DNA from: Bog-756 sp050011635
Lineage (GTDB): Bacteria; Actinomycetota; Acidimicrobiia; Acidimicrobiales; RAAP-2
DNA: 37,091 bases
Assembly (NCBI GenBank): GCA_050011635.1
Contig: JBEKIU010000015.1
Location: 1 to 37,091, forward strand
Direction of reading: 5' to 3'
Numbering within the stretch: the first letter of the stretch is position 1; each line of letters begins with the position of its first letter. Shown in pieces: positions 1-5,470 of this stretch. Under the pieces are notes generated by a model, which did no database searches, had not been told where the DNA came from, and saw nothing but the letters and a program-made list of their open reading frames with translations. Made by a program: the position numbers and the translations under genes.

Positions 1-713
1 TCGGTCTCATAGACCGACCGGGCGATGGTGAGGGTCCGTTCGGTTACGTCGAGGTCGGTCCACCGGAGGGCGCACAGCTCGCCTCGGCGGGCCCCGGTGA
101 GGGCACCGAGCAGCAGCAGGGCGGCCAGGCCCGGCTCCAGCTCCTCGGCCTTGGCCACGATGGCCCGGACCTCGTCTGGGGTGGGCGCCTTGACCGCCTG
201 CGGGCGGATCGGGGGAGGGCTGGCCTTGCGGGCCACGCTGTGGTCGACCATGTCCCACCGCTCAGCCTGGTGGAGGGCGGCGGCGATCAGGGCGTGGACC
301 CGGCGCACGCTGGTTGCCTTGTTCCCCTTGGCCGTCAGCTTCCCGTAGAGCCGGTCGAGCTGGCGGGCGGTCAGGGCCTTCACCCTGACCTTGCCCAGCT
401 CTGGGATGACGATCCGGTCGGCCAGGTCCCGGTACTTGCGGATGGTGGTGGGGGAGCGGTTGGGCCCGATGTGCTCCAGCCAGGCGTTGAGGAGCTCCTC
501 TACGGTCTCCGAGCCGGTGCTGACGTTGCCGCTGGACACCTTGGCCACCATGGCGGCCAGCTCCCGTTCTGCCAGCCGTCTGCCGGCACCCGGGCGGGGA
601 TCCTTGGCCTCCACGGTCTTCCGGATCTGGATGGGGGAGCCGTTGTCCCGACGGCCGGCATAGACGCGGAGATGCCACACGCCGGGTCGAACCTCGGTCA
701 TGGAGCCCTTCAC
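1..713 (-). CDS. tyrosine recombinase / phage-type integrase, 5' part only (cut by window edge)
   Basis: Open frame without stops from 713 to the left edge (237 codons seen). The N-terminal ~60 residues form an arm-binding-like region (GVWHLRVYAGRRDNG), followed by a SAM-like core-binding domain (about 70-160, with TIRKYRDL and ARQLDRLYGKL) and the start of the catalytic domain. The active-site Arg I motif TGARRGELCALRW is visible (Arg about 205 counted from the ATG at 701); the second Arg/His box and the Tyr nucleophile lie outside the window. The start is ambiguous: GTG at 713 sits 7 bases after a TACAAT box (leaderless), while ATG at 701 follows AAGGG at SD distance. Placed 77 bases from the 3' end of a tRNA-Lys gene and pointing away from it, as in integrative elements that use tRNA 3' ends as attachment sites. 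Family assignment is firm; completeness of the gene is unknown. Confidence 0.9.
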   Translation of the reverse strand, partial: MKGSMTEVRPGVWHLRVYAGRRDNGSPIQIRKTVEAKDPRPGAGRRLAERELAAMVAKVSSGNVSTGSETVEELLNAWLEHIGPNRSPTTIRKYRDLADRIVIPELGKVRVKALTARQLDRLYGKLTAKGNKATSVRRVHALIAAALHQAERWDMVDHSVARKASPPPIRPQAVKAPTPDEVRAIVAKAEELEPGLAALLLLGALTGARRGELCALRWTDLDVTERTLTIARSVYET

Positions 714-720
714 GCCTGCG

Positions 721-726
721 ATTGTA
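721..726 (-). promoter_or_regulatory. -10 box (TACAAT) for the integrase gene, leaderless type
   Basis: TACAAT on the minus strand, followed by 7 bases and a GTG (713) in frame with the integrase. No convincing -35 is seen. The spacing matches the TANNNT-N6-9-start pattern found at many other genes here. Confidence 0.5.
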
Positions 727-743
727 GTCACGGAGTAGTCACG
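724..743 (-). repeat. tandem 9-bp direct repeat CGTGACTAC, 11-bp period, at the integrase promoter
   Basis: Two perfect copies of CGTGACTAC (minus strand) separated by TC, so they recur once per helical turn. The gene-proximal copy overlaps the TACAAT box. Possible binding site for a repressor, excisionase or the integrase arm domain; the role is inferred from position only. Confidence 0.5.
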
Positions 744-789
744 AAGGGCAATCTGGAGGGTGTTGCCGGACCAGAAATACCCTCTGAAC

Positions 790-834
790 TGGTGGGCCGT
801 GCGAGTCTCGATCTCGCCACCTTGGGATTAAAAG
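790..834. other. candidate integration attachment core (3' half of tRNA-Lys)
   Basis: Tyrosine integrases often recombine in tRNA 3' halves between anticodon loop and CCA end, keeping the tRNA intact. The adjacent integrase makes this segment the expected attL/attR core. The second att copy would lie beyond the left edge, so this cannot be confirmed here. Confidence 0.3.
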
Positions 835-865
835 TCCCCTGCTCTACCCGATGAGCTAACGGCCC
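790..865 (-). tRNA. tRNA-Lys (anticodon TTT), CCA encoded
   Basis: The minus strand folds as a cloverleaf: acceptor GGGCCGT (859-865) pairs with ACGGCCC (794-800), discriminator A, then encoded CCA (790-792). The D arm is GCTC/GAGC with GG in the loop; the anticodon loop is CTTTTAA with TTT at 830-832; the T stem is GCGAG/CTCGC. Odd points: the T loop reads ATCGAGA instead of TTCGANY (A at positions 54 and 60), and the anticodon stem has a G27-A43 mismatch. Both oddities involve bases of the 3' half, the half an integrative element would replace. Identity is clear; whether it is fully functional is not. Confidence 0.88.
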
Positions 866-1022
866 GTCGAGGAGCGTATCGGCTCGGTTGCGGTTGGCTG
901 GACGAACGCCCTTCGCCACCTCGTCCCCGCAGGACGCCGGCGTCCAGGGTCTCATGGCGCAGCCCGCTGTGCCGGCACCTTCTGAGTCGCCCGGCCTCGA
1001 GCGCGAAGATCGCAGGGAACAG

Positions 1023-1757
1023 ATGACGATCCGATCGGGAGCAGCCGCAGTGTCAGAGCTCGACAACCCTGTGTGGTCAGCCGTCGCCGGCCCACAACGG
1101 GACCTGGGTACCGTCACCCCGCTGGCAGCGTGCTTCCACCCTGACGTCTCTCCCTTCGGTGGCTTCCCGGCGGTCCCCACCGACGAGCACTGGCGGGCCA
1201 TGGCCGGCCTGCTCGGCGGGGGAGGGATGGTGGCCCTCACCGGAGCGATCGGGTCGCCTCCCACCGGTTGGCGGCTGCTTCGAGAGCTGCCTGGTGTCCA
1301 GATGGTCTGCGAACGACTCCGTCCTGCCTCCACTGTCGTGTCGTCAGGTCAACCGCCGAAGGAGACACCGGTACCGCTCGGCGGGAGCGACGTCGCCGAC
1401 ATGCTGGCTCTGGCCGCCGAGGCCCGACCCGGGCCGTTCCTTCCCCGTACCGTCGAGTTCGGCGGCTATGTCGGTGTTCGCCGCGAGGGCCGACTGGTGG
1501 CCATGGCCGGTGAACGCCTGCAGCCGCCGGGATACGTCGAGATCAGCGCCGTGGCCACCGATCCCGGCTTCCGCGGCCAGGGCCTGGCCGAGCTCCTGGT
1601 CCGGACGGTGGCATCATCCGTGGTGGACCGCGGGGCCGTCCCCTTCCTTCACGCCGCCACTGACAACGCCGGTGCCATCCGTCTCTACGAACGACTGGGC
1701 TTCACACGTCGGCGGGCTGTGTCGTTCGTGGTCCTCGAGGCGCCCGCCGACCGGTAG
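1023..1757 (+). CDS. GNAT-family N-acetyltransferase
   Basis: 244 residues. The C-terminal half carries the GNAT fold: beta-strand and motif A at about 173-200 (EISAVATDPGFRGQGLAELLV, with the acetyl-CoA pyrophosphate-binding RGQGLA around Arg184) and the closing motif NAGAIRLYERLGF at about 215-227. The N-terminal ~120 residues are divergent, as in FR47-like members with a degenerate first domain. The start was chosen at ATG 1023, preceded by AGGGA at SD distance; in-frame starts at 954 and 888 would only add a non-conserved extension. It acts in the cytoplasm using acetyl-CoA; the acceptor cannot be told. Convergent with the lipoprotein gene, 12 bases apart. The 157 bases between the tRNA gene and this start hold no other gene that I can see. 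Confidence 0.85.
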   Translation: MTIRSGAAAVSELDNPVWSAVAGPQRDLGTVTPLAACFHPDVSPFGGFPAVPTDEHWRAMAGLLGGGGMVALTGAIGSPPTGWRLLRELPGVQMVCERLRPASTVVSSGQPPKETPVPLGGSDVADMLALAAEARPGPFLPRTVEFGGYVGVRREGRLVAMAGERLQPPGYVEISAVATDPGFRGQGLAELLVRTVASSVVDRGAVPFLHAATDNAGAIRLYERLGFTRRRAVSFVVLEAPADR

Positions 1758-1769
1758 TCCTCCGGCCGC

Positions 1770-2882
1770 TCAGCCGGCGGCGCCTCCGCCCCCGGCGATG
1801 ACCACGGCCGACGGTTGGTTCCCGACGTTGACCCGTTTGATCATCTTGCCGTCGGCCAGGTCCACATGGACCAGCACGCCATTGGCGCCACATACCCACG
1901 CCGTGGCCCCGCCCGGTGTTACGGCCAAGGCCTCGGCCGTCGTCCCGACGCTGATCGGCGCACCGACCACCAGGGAGGCTGCGTTGACAGGTGTCACGCT
2001 GTCCCCGCCGCTGACGTAGGCCTGACCCGACCCGGGTGCCGCGGCGATGTCAGTGGGATTGCCACCCACGCCGACGGCCGCCCCCGGCTGCATGGACAAG
2101 AGGTCGAGGGATGTGACCGCGGTGGTCTGGAAGTCCGCCACCAACGCGTTCACTCCGTTGGGGGCGATGAAGACGGCGGACGGCTCCTCCCCGACCGGAA
2201 CCGGAGTGCCGACGGCCAGGGACGGAAGGGCCAGGGGCGAGACCGTTCCGTCCTCGTAGTTGGACACCAGGGCGAGGTTGCCCTTGGGGGACACGGCCAC
2301 CGCCACCGGCTGTCGGCCGACGAGGATCGGATGCCCCGGTCGAAGGGAGGGGAGCGACACCGGTGTCACCGAGTTGTCGCCGAAGTTGGCCACCAGGGCC
2401 AGAGTGCCGCCGGGCGTGATGGCGACGGCATCCGGTTCGAGCCCCACGGTGGCCTGTCGGACGACCTTGCCGGAGGCCACGTCGATCTCCGAGACGGTGT
2501 CGTCGCCCTTGTTGGCCACCACGACGTCCTTGCCATCCGGCGTGACGGCCAGCGCCGCCGGGAGGGTGCCGGTGATGACCGGGGTCTGCACTCTCGACGT
2601 CACCGTGTCGACCACCGCCACCGTGTCACCCGGGTTGGCCACGCTGGCTCCGGTGGCCACGTACGCGGTCGGCGTGGTCGGCGTGGCCGCTGCGGAACCG
2701 GACGTGCACCCGGACAAGAGGCCCGCGGCCAGGCACAGAGCGCCGGCCACCACGACCGGTCCGAGGTGGCGAGGTCCGAGGAGGGGTCCGGGATGGCGGC
2801 GCCCGAGGTGGCGCCCGAGATGGCGCGATCCGAGGTGGCGGCGGGACAGGGACTGGCGCCGATCGCCGGCCGGGACCGTCAA
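1770..2882 (-). CDS. YVTN-type beta-propeller lipoprotein
   Basis: About 370 residues from the TTG at 2882. A hydrophobic stretch ending in the lipobox LLSGC (Cys59) predicts export and lipid anchoring, followed by a Ser/Ala/Thr-rich linker. The rest is about seven 40-residue repeats of the type PxAVAVTPxGxxALVANxxDxTVSxxxLxS (YVTN/lactonase-like propeller blades), a fold that usually binds partners or ligands rather than pointing to one reaction. The start is uncertain: the open frame reaches 3071, inside the divergent gene, but a TACAAT promoter at 2939-2944 rules out most of that. TTG 2882 overlaps the stop of a leaderless upstream ORF as TTGA. The ~40-residue stretch before the hydrophobic core is Arg/His/Leu/Gly-rich (RHLG repeats) and coded by short tandem repeats, unusual for a signal peptide. 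Confidence 0.8.
   Translation of the reverse strand: MTVPAGDRRQSLSRRHLGSRHLGRHLGRRHPGPLLGPRHLGPVVVAGALCLAAGLLSGCTSGSAAATPTTPTAYVATGASVANPGDTVAVVDTVTSRVQTPVITGTLPAALAVTPDGKDVVVANKGDDTVSEIDVASGKVVRQATVGLEPDAVAITPGGTLALVANFGDNSVTPVSLPSLRPGHPILVGRQPVAVAVSPKGNLALVSNYEDGTVSPLALPSLAVGTPVPVGEEPSAVFIAPNGVNALVADFQTTAVTSLDLLSMQPGAAVGVGGNPTDIAAAPGSGQAYVSGGDSVTPVNAASLVVGAPISVGTTAEALAVTPGGATAWVCGANGVLVHVDLADGKMIKRVNVGNQPSAVVIAGGGGAAG
2760..2843. repeat. degenerate 12/15-bp tandem repeat inside the lipoprotein leader
   Basis: Six units on the plus strand of the form (T/C)CCGAGGTGGCGnnn, lengths 15-12-15-12-15-15. All are multiples of three, so the lipoprotein frame is kept and reads as RHLG-like repeats on the minus strand. 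This suggests slippage expansion under frame constraint. Confidence 0.65.
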
Positions 2883-2932
2883 CGGGCCGAGCCCGGGGTG
2901 GCAGAGCCCGATGCCCGGACCAGACAGATCAT
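2879..2932 (-). CDS. candidate leaderless upstream ORF (17 codons)
   Basis: ATG at 2932 lies 6 bases after a TACAAT box and opens 17 codons (MICLVRASGSATPGSAR) ending in TGA at 2879-2881. That TGA overlaps a TTG in the lipoprotein frame (TTGA), an arrangement typical of translational coupling. No homology can be judged at this length. It could be chance; support is the promoter spacing plus the overlap. Confidence 0.35.
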   Translation of the reverse strand: MICLVRASGSATPGSAR

Positions 2933-2938
2933 CGGGCG

Positions 2939-2944
2939 ATTGTA
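2939..2944 (-). promoter_or_regulatory. -10 box (TACAAT) for the lipoprotein transcript
   Basis: TACAAT on the minus strand, 6 bases before the ATG of the upstream ORF. No clear -35. It is divergent from the traR-like promoter about 45 bases away. Confidence 0.5.
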
Positions 2945-2981
2945 GGTGGTGGGGATGAATCGACCCGCTCACCCCCGGACA

Positions 2982-2998
2982 GGTGGATACGATCCACC
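2982..2998 (+). promoter_or_regulatory. palindrome overlapping a leaderless -10 box before the TraR-like gene
   Basis: Perfect 7-bp inverted repeat GGTGGAT-ACG-ATCCACC ending 2 bases before ATG 3001. It contains TACGAT (2988-2993), 7 bases before the ATG. No SD is present. It may be an operator over the promoter; if transcribed from further upstream it would hide the start in a hairpin. Confidence 0.5.
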
Positions 2999-3000
2999 CA

Positions 3001-3321
3001 ATGGAAACCTGGTCGGAAGCGGGCGAGACACCCGACAGTGGAGAGGCCGGGCCTGTGCCCGTCCCCGACACGCCACCGGAGGCCTCGCCCGATGCACTGG
3101 CCCCCGGGGCCTCGCCCGATGCAGCGGCTCCCGAGGGCTCCCTCGACCTGGTCGAGGTCGTCCTCGACCAGGTGGACCAGGCGCTGGCCCGTCTGGACGA
3201 CGGGACCTATGGTCGCTGCGTCTCCTGCGGGCAGCCGATCGACGACGCCCGCCTGGCCGGGGACCCGACCGTCATCGCCTGCGGCGAGTGCGCCGAGGAG
3301 CCGGTGATCGCGGTTCGCTGA
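3001..3321 (+). CDS. DksA/TraR-type C4 zinc-finger protein
   Basis: 106 residues. The first ~45 are acidic, Pro/Ala-rich and probably disordered (with an ASPDALAPG/ASPDAAAPE near-repeat). A helix (SLDLVEVVLDQVDQALARLDDGTYG) is followed by a C4 zinc finger: Cys73, Cys76, Cys94, Cys97 (CVSC and CGEC). The DGTYGxC element is the DksA/TraR signature. DksA itself acts in the RNA polymerase secondary channel with ppGpp using acidic coiled-coil-tip residues; this protein is short and lacks the full coiled coil, so a polymerase role is only possible. Start at ATG 3001, probably leaderless; GTG 2983 lies within the palindrome and is less likely. Divergent from the lipoprotein gene, convergent with sodN. 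Confidence 0.82.
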   Translation: METWSEAGETPDSGEAGPVPVPDTPPEASPDALAPGASPDAAAPEGSLDLVEVVLDQVDQALARLDDGTYGRCVSCGQPIDDARLAGDPTVIACGECAEEPVIAVR

Positions 3322-3351
3322 CCGCGCCCCTGCGCCGCGCCGCGCCCGCGG

Positions 3352-3364
3352 CCGGTCCGACCGG
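3352..3364. terminator. weak hairpin between convergent genes
   Basis: CCGGT-CCG-ACCGG stem-loop in the 47 bases between the ends of the TraR-like gene and sodN. There is no T tract on either side, so it is at best a weak bidirectional terminator. Confidence 0.2.
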
Positions 3365-3368
3365 TGTC

Positions 3369-3785
3369 CTACTTCTTGGTCTCCCAGAAGATCTTGTCGA
3401 TCTCGGCGATCTGGGCCAGCAGCTCGTCGGCCACCTTCACGTCGGTCGTCTTCTTGACCTCGCCGGCCTTCTTCGTGGCCTTCCAGAAGAGATCGTGCAG
3501 CTGCGGGTACTTCTCGAGGTGCTCGGGCTTGAAATAGTCGGTCCACAAGACCCACAGATGGTGCTTGACCAGATCGGCCCGCTCCTCCTTGATGAGAATG
3601 GCCCGAACCTTGAAGGCCTGATCGTCGGACGCGTTGTACTTCTCGATGGTGCCCTTGACCGATTCGGCCTCGATGCGAGCCTGGGCCGGATCGTAGACAC
3701 CGCAGGGCAGGTCGCAGTGGGCGTGCCCAACGCCGGGTGCGGACACGCGGTCGAGAGTGGCCAGCAGGTGGTCTGCGATGCGCAT
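3369..3785 (-). CDS. sodN: nickel superoxide dismutase (precursor)
   Basis: 138 residues. Converts superoxide to O2 and H2O2 using Ni. The diagnostic Ni-hook HCDLPCGVYDPAQARIEAES begins at His23; after cleavage His becomes the N-terminus and supplies the axial ligand, with Cys2 and Cys6 as Ni thiolates. The body contains the family's KHHLWVLWTDYFKPEHLEKYP and ends in DKIFWETKK, as in Streptomyces SodN. The propeptide is 22 residues if translation begins at ATG 3785. That start is supported by AAAAGGAG eight bases upstream; the longer frame from 3824 lacks such a signal. The maturation protease gene lies divergently next door. Confidence 0.97.
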   Translation of the reverse strand: MRIADHLLATLDRVSAPGVGHAHCDLPCGVYDPAQARIEAESVKGTIEKYNASDDQAFKVRAILIKEERADLVKHHLWVLWTDYFKPEHLEKYPQLHDLFWKATKKAGEVKKTTDVKVADELLAQIAEIDKIFWETKK

Positions 3786-3841
3786 GGACGGGACTCCTTT
3801 TCGTGGGTCGGTGACCGAGGCCATCTGGTACAGACTTGGTC
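3786..3841. promoter_or_regulatory. shared sodN-sodX divergent promoter region
   Basis: 56 bases between the two start codons. It contains the sodN SD (AAAAGGAG, minus strand) and a short dyad TCTG-GTA-CAGA at 3824-3834. TACAGA (3829-3834) ends 7 bases before the sodX ATG, close to the local leaderless spacing but a poor TANNNT match. No Nur-like box was recognised. Confidence 0.4.
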
Positions 3842-4378
3842 ATGTTGCCGTGTGGGCTCACCTTACCCAGGTTCGGTGACCCCGACACCAGCCGCGGCGG
3901 CGCCCGAGCCCCTCGACGTGACCGCCGGCCGCGACCACCGCGGCTCCGGGTGCGGGGTCGGCGCCCCGCGGGTGGCAAGGTCGCCGCCGCCGTGCTCGTC
4001 CTGGCCACCGCCGCCCTGTGGCGATCGGTCCGCCGGTTCGAGGTGACGGGCTCCTCCATGGCACCGGCCCTATTGGCGGGGGACCGGCTGGTGGTGGTCG
4101 GCCTGCCGTGGCTGCGCCAGCCCTGGCCGGAGCCCGGGGCGGTGATCGCCGTCCGCGACCCGAGGCTCCCGAGCCGCATCCTCATCAAGAGGGTGTCGGT
4201 CGTCGACCGCCGGAACGGCACGCTCGAGGTCGTGGGTGACCGCCGCGCCGCCAGCACCGACAGCCGGACCTTCGGCCCGGTCTCACGATCCTCCGTCGTC
4301 GGGCGGGCGGTCTACCGATACGCCCCCGCCGGGCGGAGCGGCCCTGCACCCTGGCCGGAGGAGTACGATCAGGCGTGA
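3842..4378 (+). CDS. sodX: S26 signal-peptidase-like protease, nickel SOD maturation protease
   Basis: 178 residues from ATG 3842. An Arg/Pro-rich N-terminus (about 12-45) precedes one membrane helix (KVAAAVLVLATAALW, 46-60). The S26 serine motif VTGSSMAPALLAGDRLVV (nucleophile Ser72) and the lysine motif RILIKRV (general base Lys116) follow, with family box EVVGDRRAASTDSRTFGPV at 129-147. Pairing with sodN marks it as the protease that removes the SodN propeptide to free the Ni-binding His. In Streptomyces sodX follows sodN; here it is divergent. A later GTG (about 3950) would remove the odd basic tail and leave the catalytic part intact, so the start is unsure. Its stop overlaps the next gene. 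Confidence 0.9.
   Translation: MLPCGLTLPRFGDPDTSRGGARAPRRDRRPRPPRLRVRGRRPAGGKVAAAVLVLATAALWRSVRRFEVTGSSMAPALLAGDRLVVVGLPWLRQPWPEPGAVIAVRDPRLPSRILIKRVSVVDRRNGTLEVVGDRRAASTDSRTFGPVSRSSVVGRAVYRYAPAGRSGPAPWPEEYDQA
4364..4369 (+). promoter_or_regulatory. candidate internal -10 (TACGAT) before the rsiG-like gene
   Basis: TACGAT inside the end of sodX, 8 bases before ATG 4378. GGAGGAG (4357-4363) directly upstream could instead act as an SD for GTG 4375, so the gene may be both translated from the sodX message and made from its own leaderless start. Confidence 0.4.
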
Positions 4379-4920
4379 TGCCAAGCCTCCGAGATGACCT
4401 CGACCGTATTCTGACCGGCCCCTACCTCGACGGCATCGACAACCGGTCGCTCGACGACATCAGGGCCATGCGCACCGAGTGCCAGCAGGCCGAGGTGGCG
4501 CTGTCGTACCTCCGCCGGCTGATTCAGGGTCGGCTGGACATCGTCCACGCCTACCTCGAGCACGAGGGGTCGGACGCCCCGCCCGATCTGGCCACCCTGG
4601 TCGACGACCTGCCCGGCATCCTCTCCGCCGGCCCGGGTCGACCGCCCGGGCCCGAACACCTGCCCATGCTGATCGCACCCGACACCGAAGAGGCCGACCT
4701 CACCGCCGAGCTGGACGCGGTGCTCGGAGCCGATGAGATCGCCGCCCTGGTGGGCAGGGAACCGGACCAGCTCCGGGAGCTGGCCGGCCGGCTCGAATCC
4801 CTCGAGAACCGAGTGTCCCTCGAACGGCGGGCGCTGCACGTTCGTATCGACACCCTCCAGGCGGAGCTGGTGGCCCGGCACAAGACCGGACGAGCCTCGG
4901 TCGACGGTCTGCTGTCGTGA
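4378..4920 (+). CDS. rsiG: RsiG-like c-di-GMP-binding anti-sigma factor
   Basis: 180 residues, mostly helical. Two helices carry the RsiG signature E(X)3S(X)2R(X)3Q(X)3D: the first is perfect (Glu39, Ser43, Arg46, Gln50, Asp54 in EVALSYLRRLIQGRLD), the second has His for Gln (Glu143, Ser147, Arg150, His154, Asp158 in ENRVSLERRALHVRID). In Streptomyces, RsiG binds c-di-GMP through these repeats in an antiparallel coiled coil and sequesters the sporulation sigma factor WhiG. A Pro-rich, acidic linker (about 62-105) separates the helices. The start overlaps the sodX stop, and its end overlaps the XRE gene (GTGA). No sigma factor gene is in the window, so its partner is unknown. Family call is by motif; c-di-GMP binding is inferred. 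Confidence 0.82.
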   Translation: MPSLRDDLDRILTGPYLDGIDNRSLDDIRAMRTECQQAEVALSYLRRLIQGRLDIVHAYLEHEGSDAPPDLATLVDDLPGILSAGPGRPPGPEHLPMLIAPDTEEADLTAELDAVLGADEIAALVGREPDQLRELAGRLESLENRVSLERRALHVRIDTLQAELVARHKTGRASVDGLLS

Positions 4921-5441
4921 AGGACCCCATCCGGGCCGAGGGTACCCAGTTCGTGAAGGAGCTCCCGGAGCGGTTCAACGAGCTCGGCTCGTTCATCCGT
5001 GAACAACGGAGCTCGGCCCGGCTCTCACTCCGCCGGCTCTCCGAACTGGCGGGCATCTCGAACCCGTACCTGAGCCAGATCGAGCGCGGCCTCCGCCGGC
5101 CCTCGGCCGAGATCCTCCAACAGATCGCCAAGGCCCTGCGCATCTCGGCCGAGACGCTCTATGTGCAGGCCGGCATCCTCGACAAGCCGGACGGCGACAC
5201 CGATCTCTCCCGCCACATCTTCGCCGACCGCCATCTGACCGAGGAGCAGCGCCAGGCGATGATGCGCATCTACCTCTCGTTCCGTCACGAGAACGCCGAC
5301 CAGGCGGAGGGCCACCGGGTGTCCGCCGGCACCGATCAGAGTGACGGAGCTCCGACCGACGATGCCCTGGTCACGGCCGTCGGCACGGACGGAACGGCCG
5401 TTATCCCTGGTGGGAGCGGTCCGGCCGCGGCCGTCGGCTGA
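4917..5441 (+). CDS. XRE-family helix-turn-helix regulator
   Basis: 174 residues. A cro/C1-type HTH spans about 22-80: FIREQRSSARLSLRRLSELAGISNPYLSQIERGLRRPSAEIL, then ISAETLYVQAGIL. A short helical segment (HLTEEQRQAMMRIYLSFRHEN) follows, and the last ~50 residues are low-complexity. This is the compact architecture of a regulator conserved in actinobacteria, without a separate ligand domain. GTG 4917 overlaps the rsiG stop, implying coupling; GTG 4953 would drop 12 residues and keep the HTH. Target genes are unknown; the neighbouring mshA cluster and the sodX-rsiG pair are candidates by position only. Confidence 0.88.
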   Translation: MKDPIRAEGTQFVKELPERFNELGSFIREQRSSARLSLRRLSELAGISNPYLSQIERGLRRPSAEILQQIAKALRISAETLYVQAGILDKPDGDTDLSRHIFADRHLTEEQRQAMMRIYLSFRHENADQAEGHRVSAGTDQSDGAPTDDALVTAVGTDGTAVIPGGSGPAAAVG

Positions 5442-5455
5442 TCTCGACCTCCCGG

Positions 5456-5461
5456 TAGGAT
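5456..5461 (+). promoter_or_regulatory. -10 box (TAGGAT) for the mshA-like gene
   Basis: TAGGAT followed by 9 bases and ATG 5471. No SD is seen between them, so a leaderless message is likely. Confidence 0.45.
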
Positions 5462-5470
5462 CGGCGGCGC

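Noticed and set aside
3786..3841. Nur (nickel uptake regulator) box between sodN and sodX
   Set aside because: No TTGCAA-type inverted repeat seen; the only dyad is the short TCTG-GTA-CAGA.
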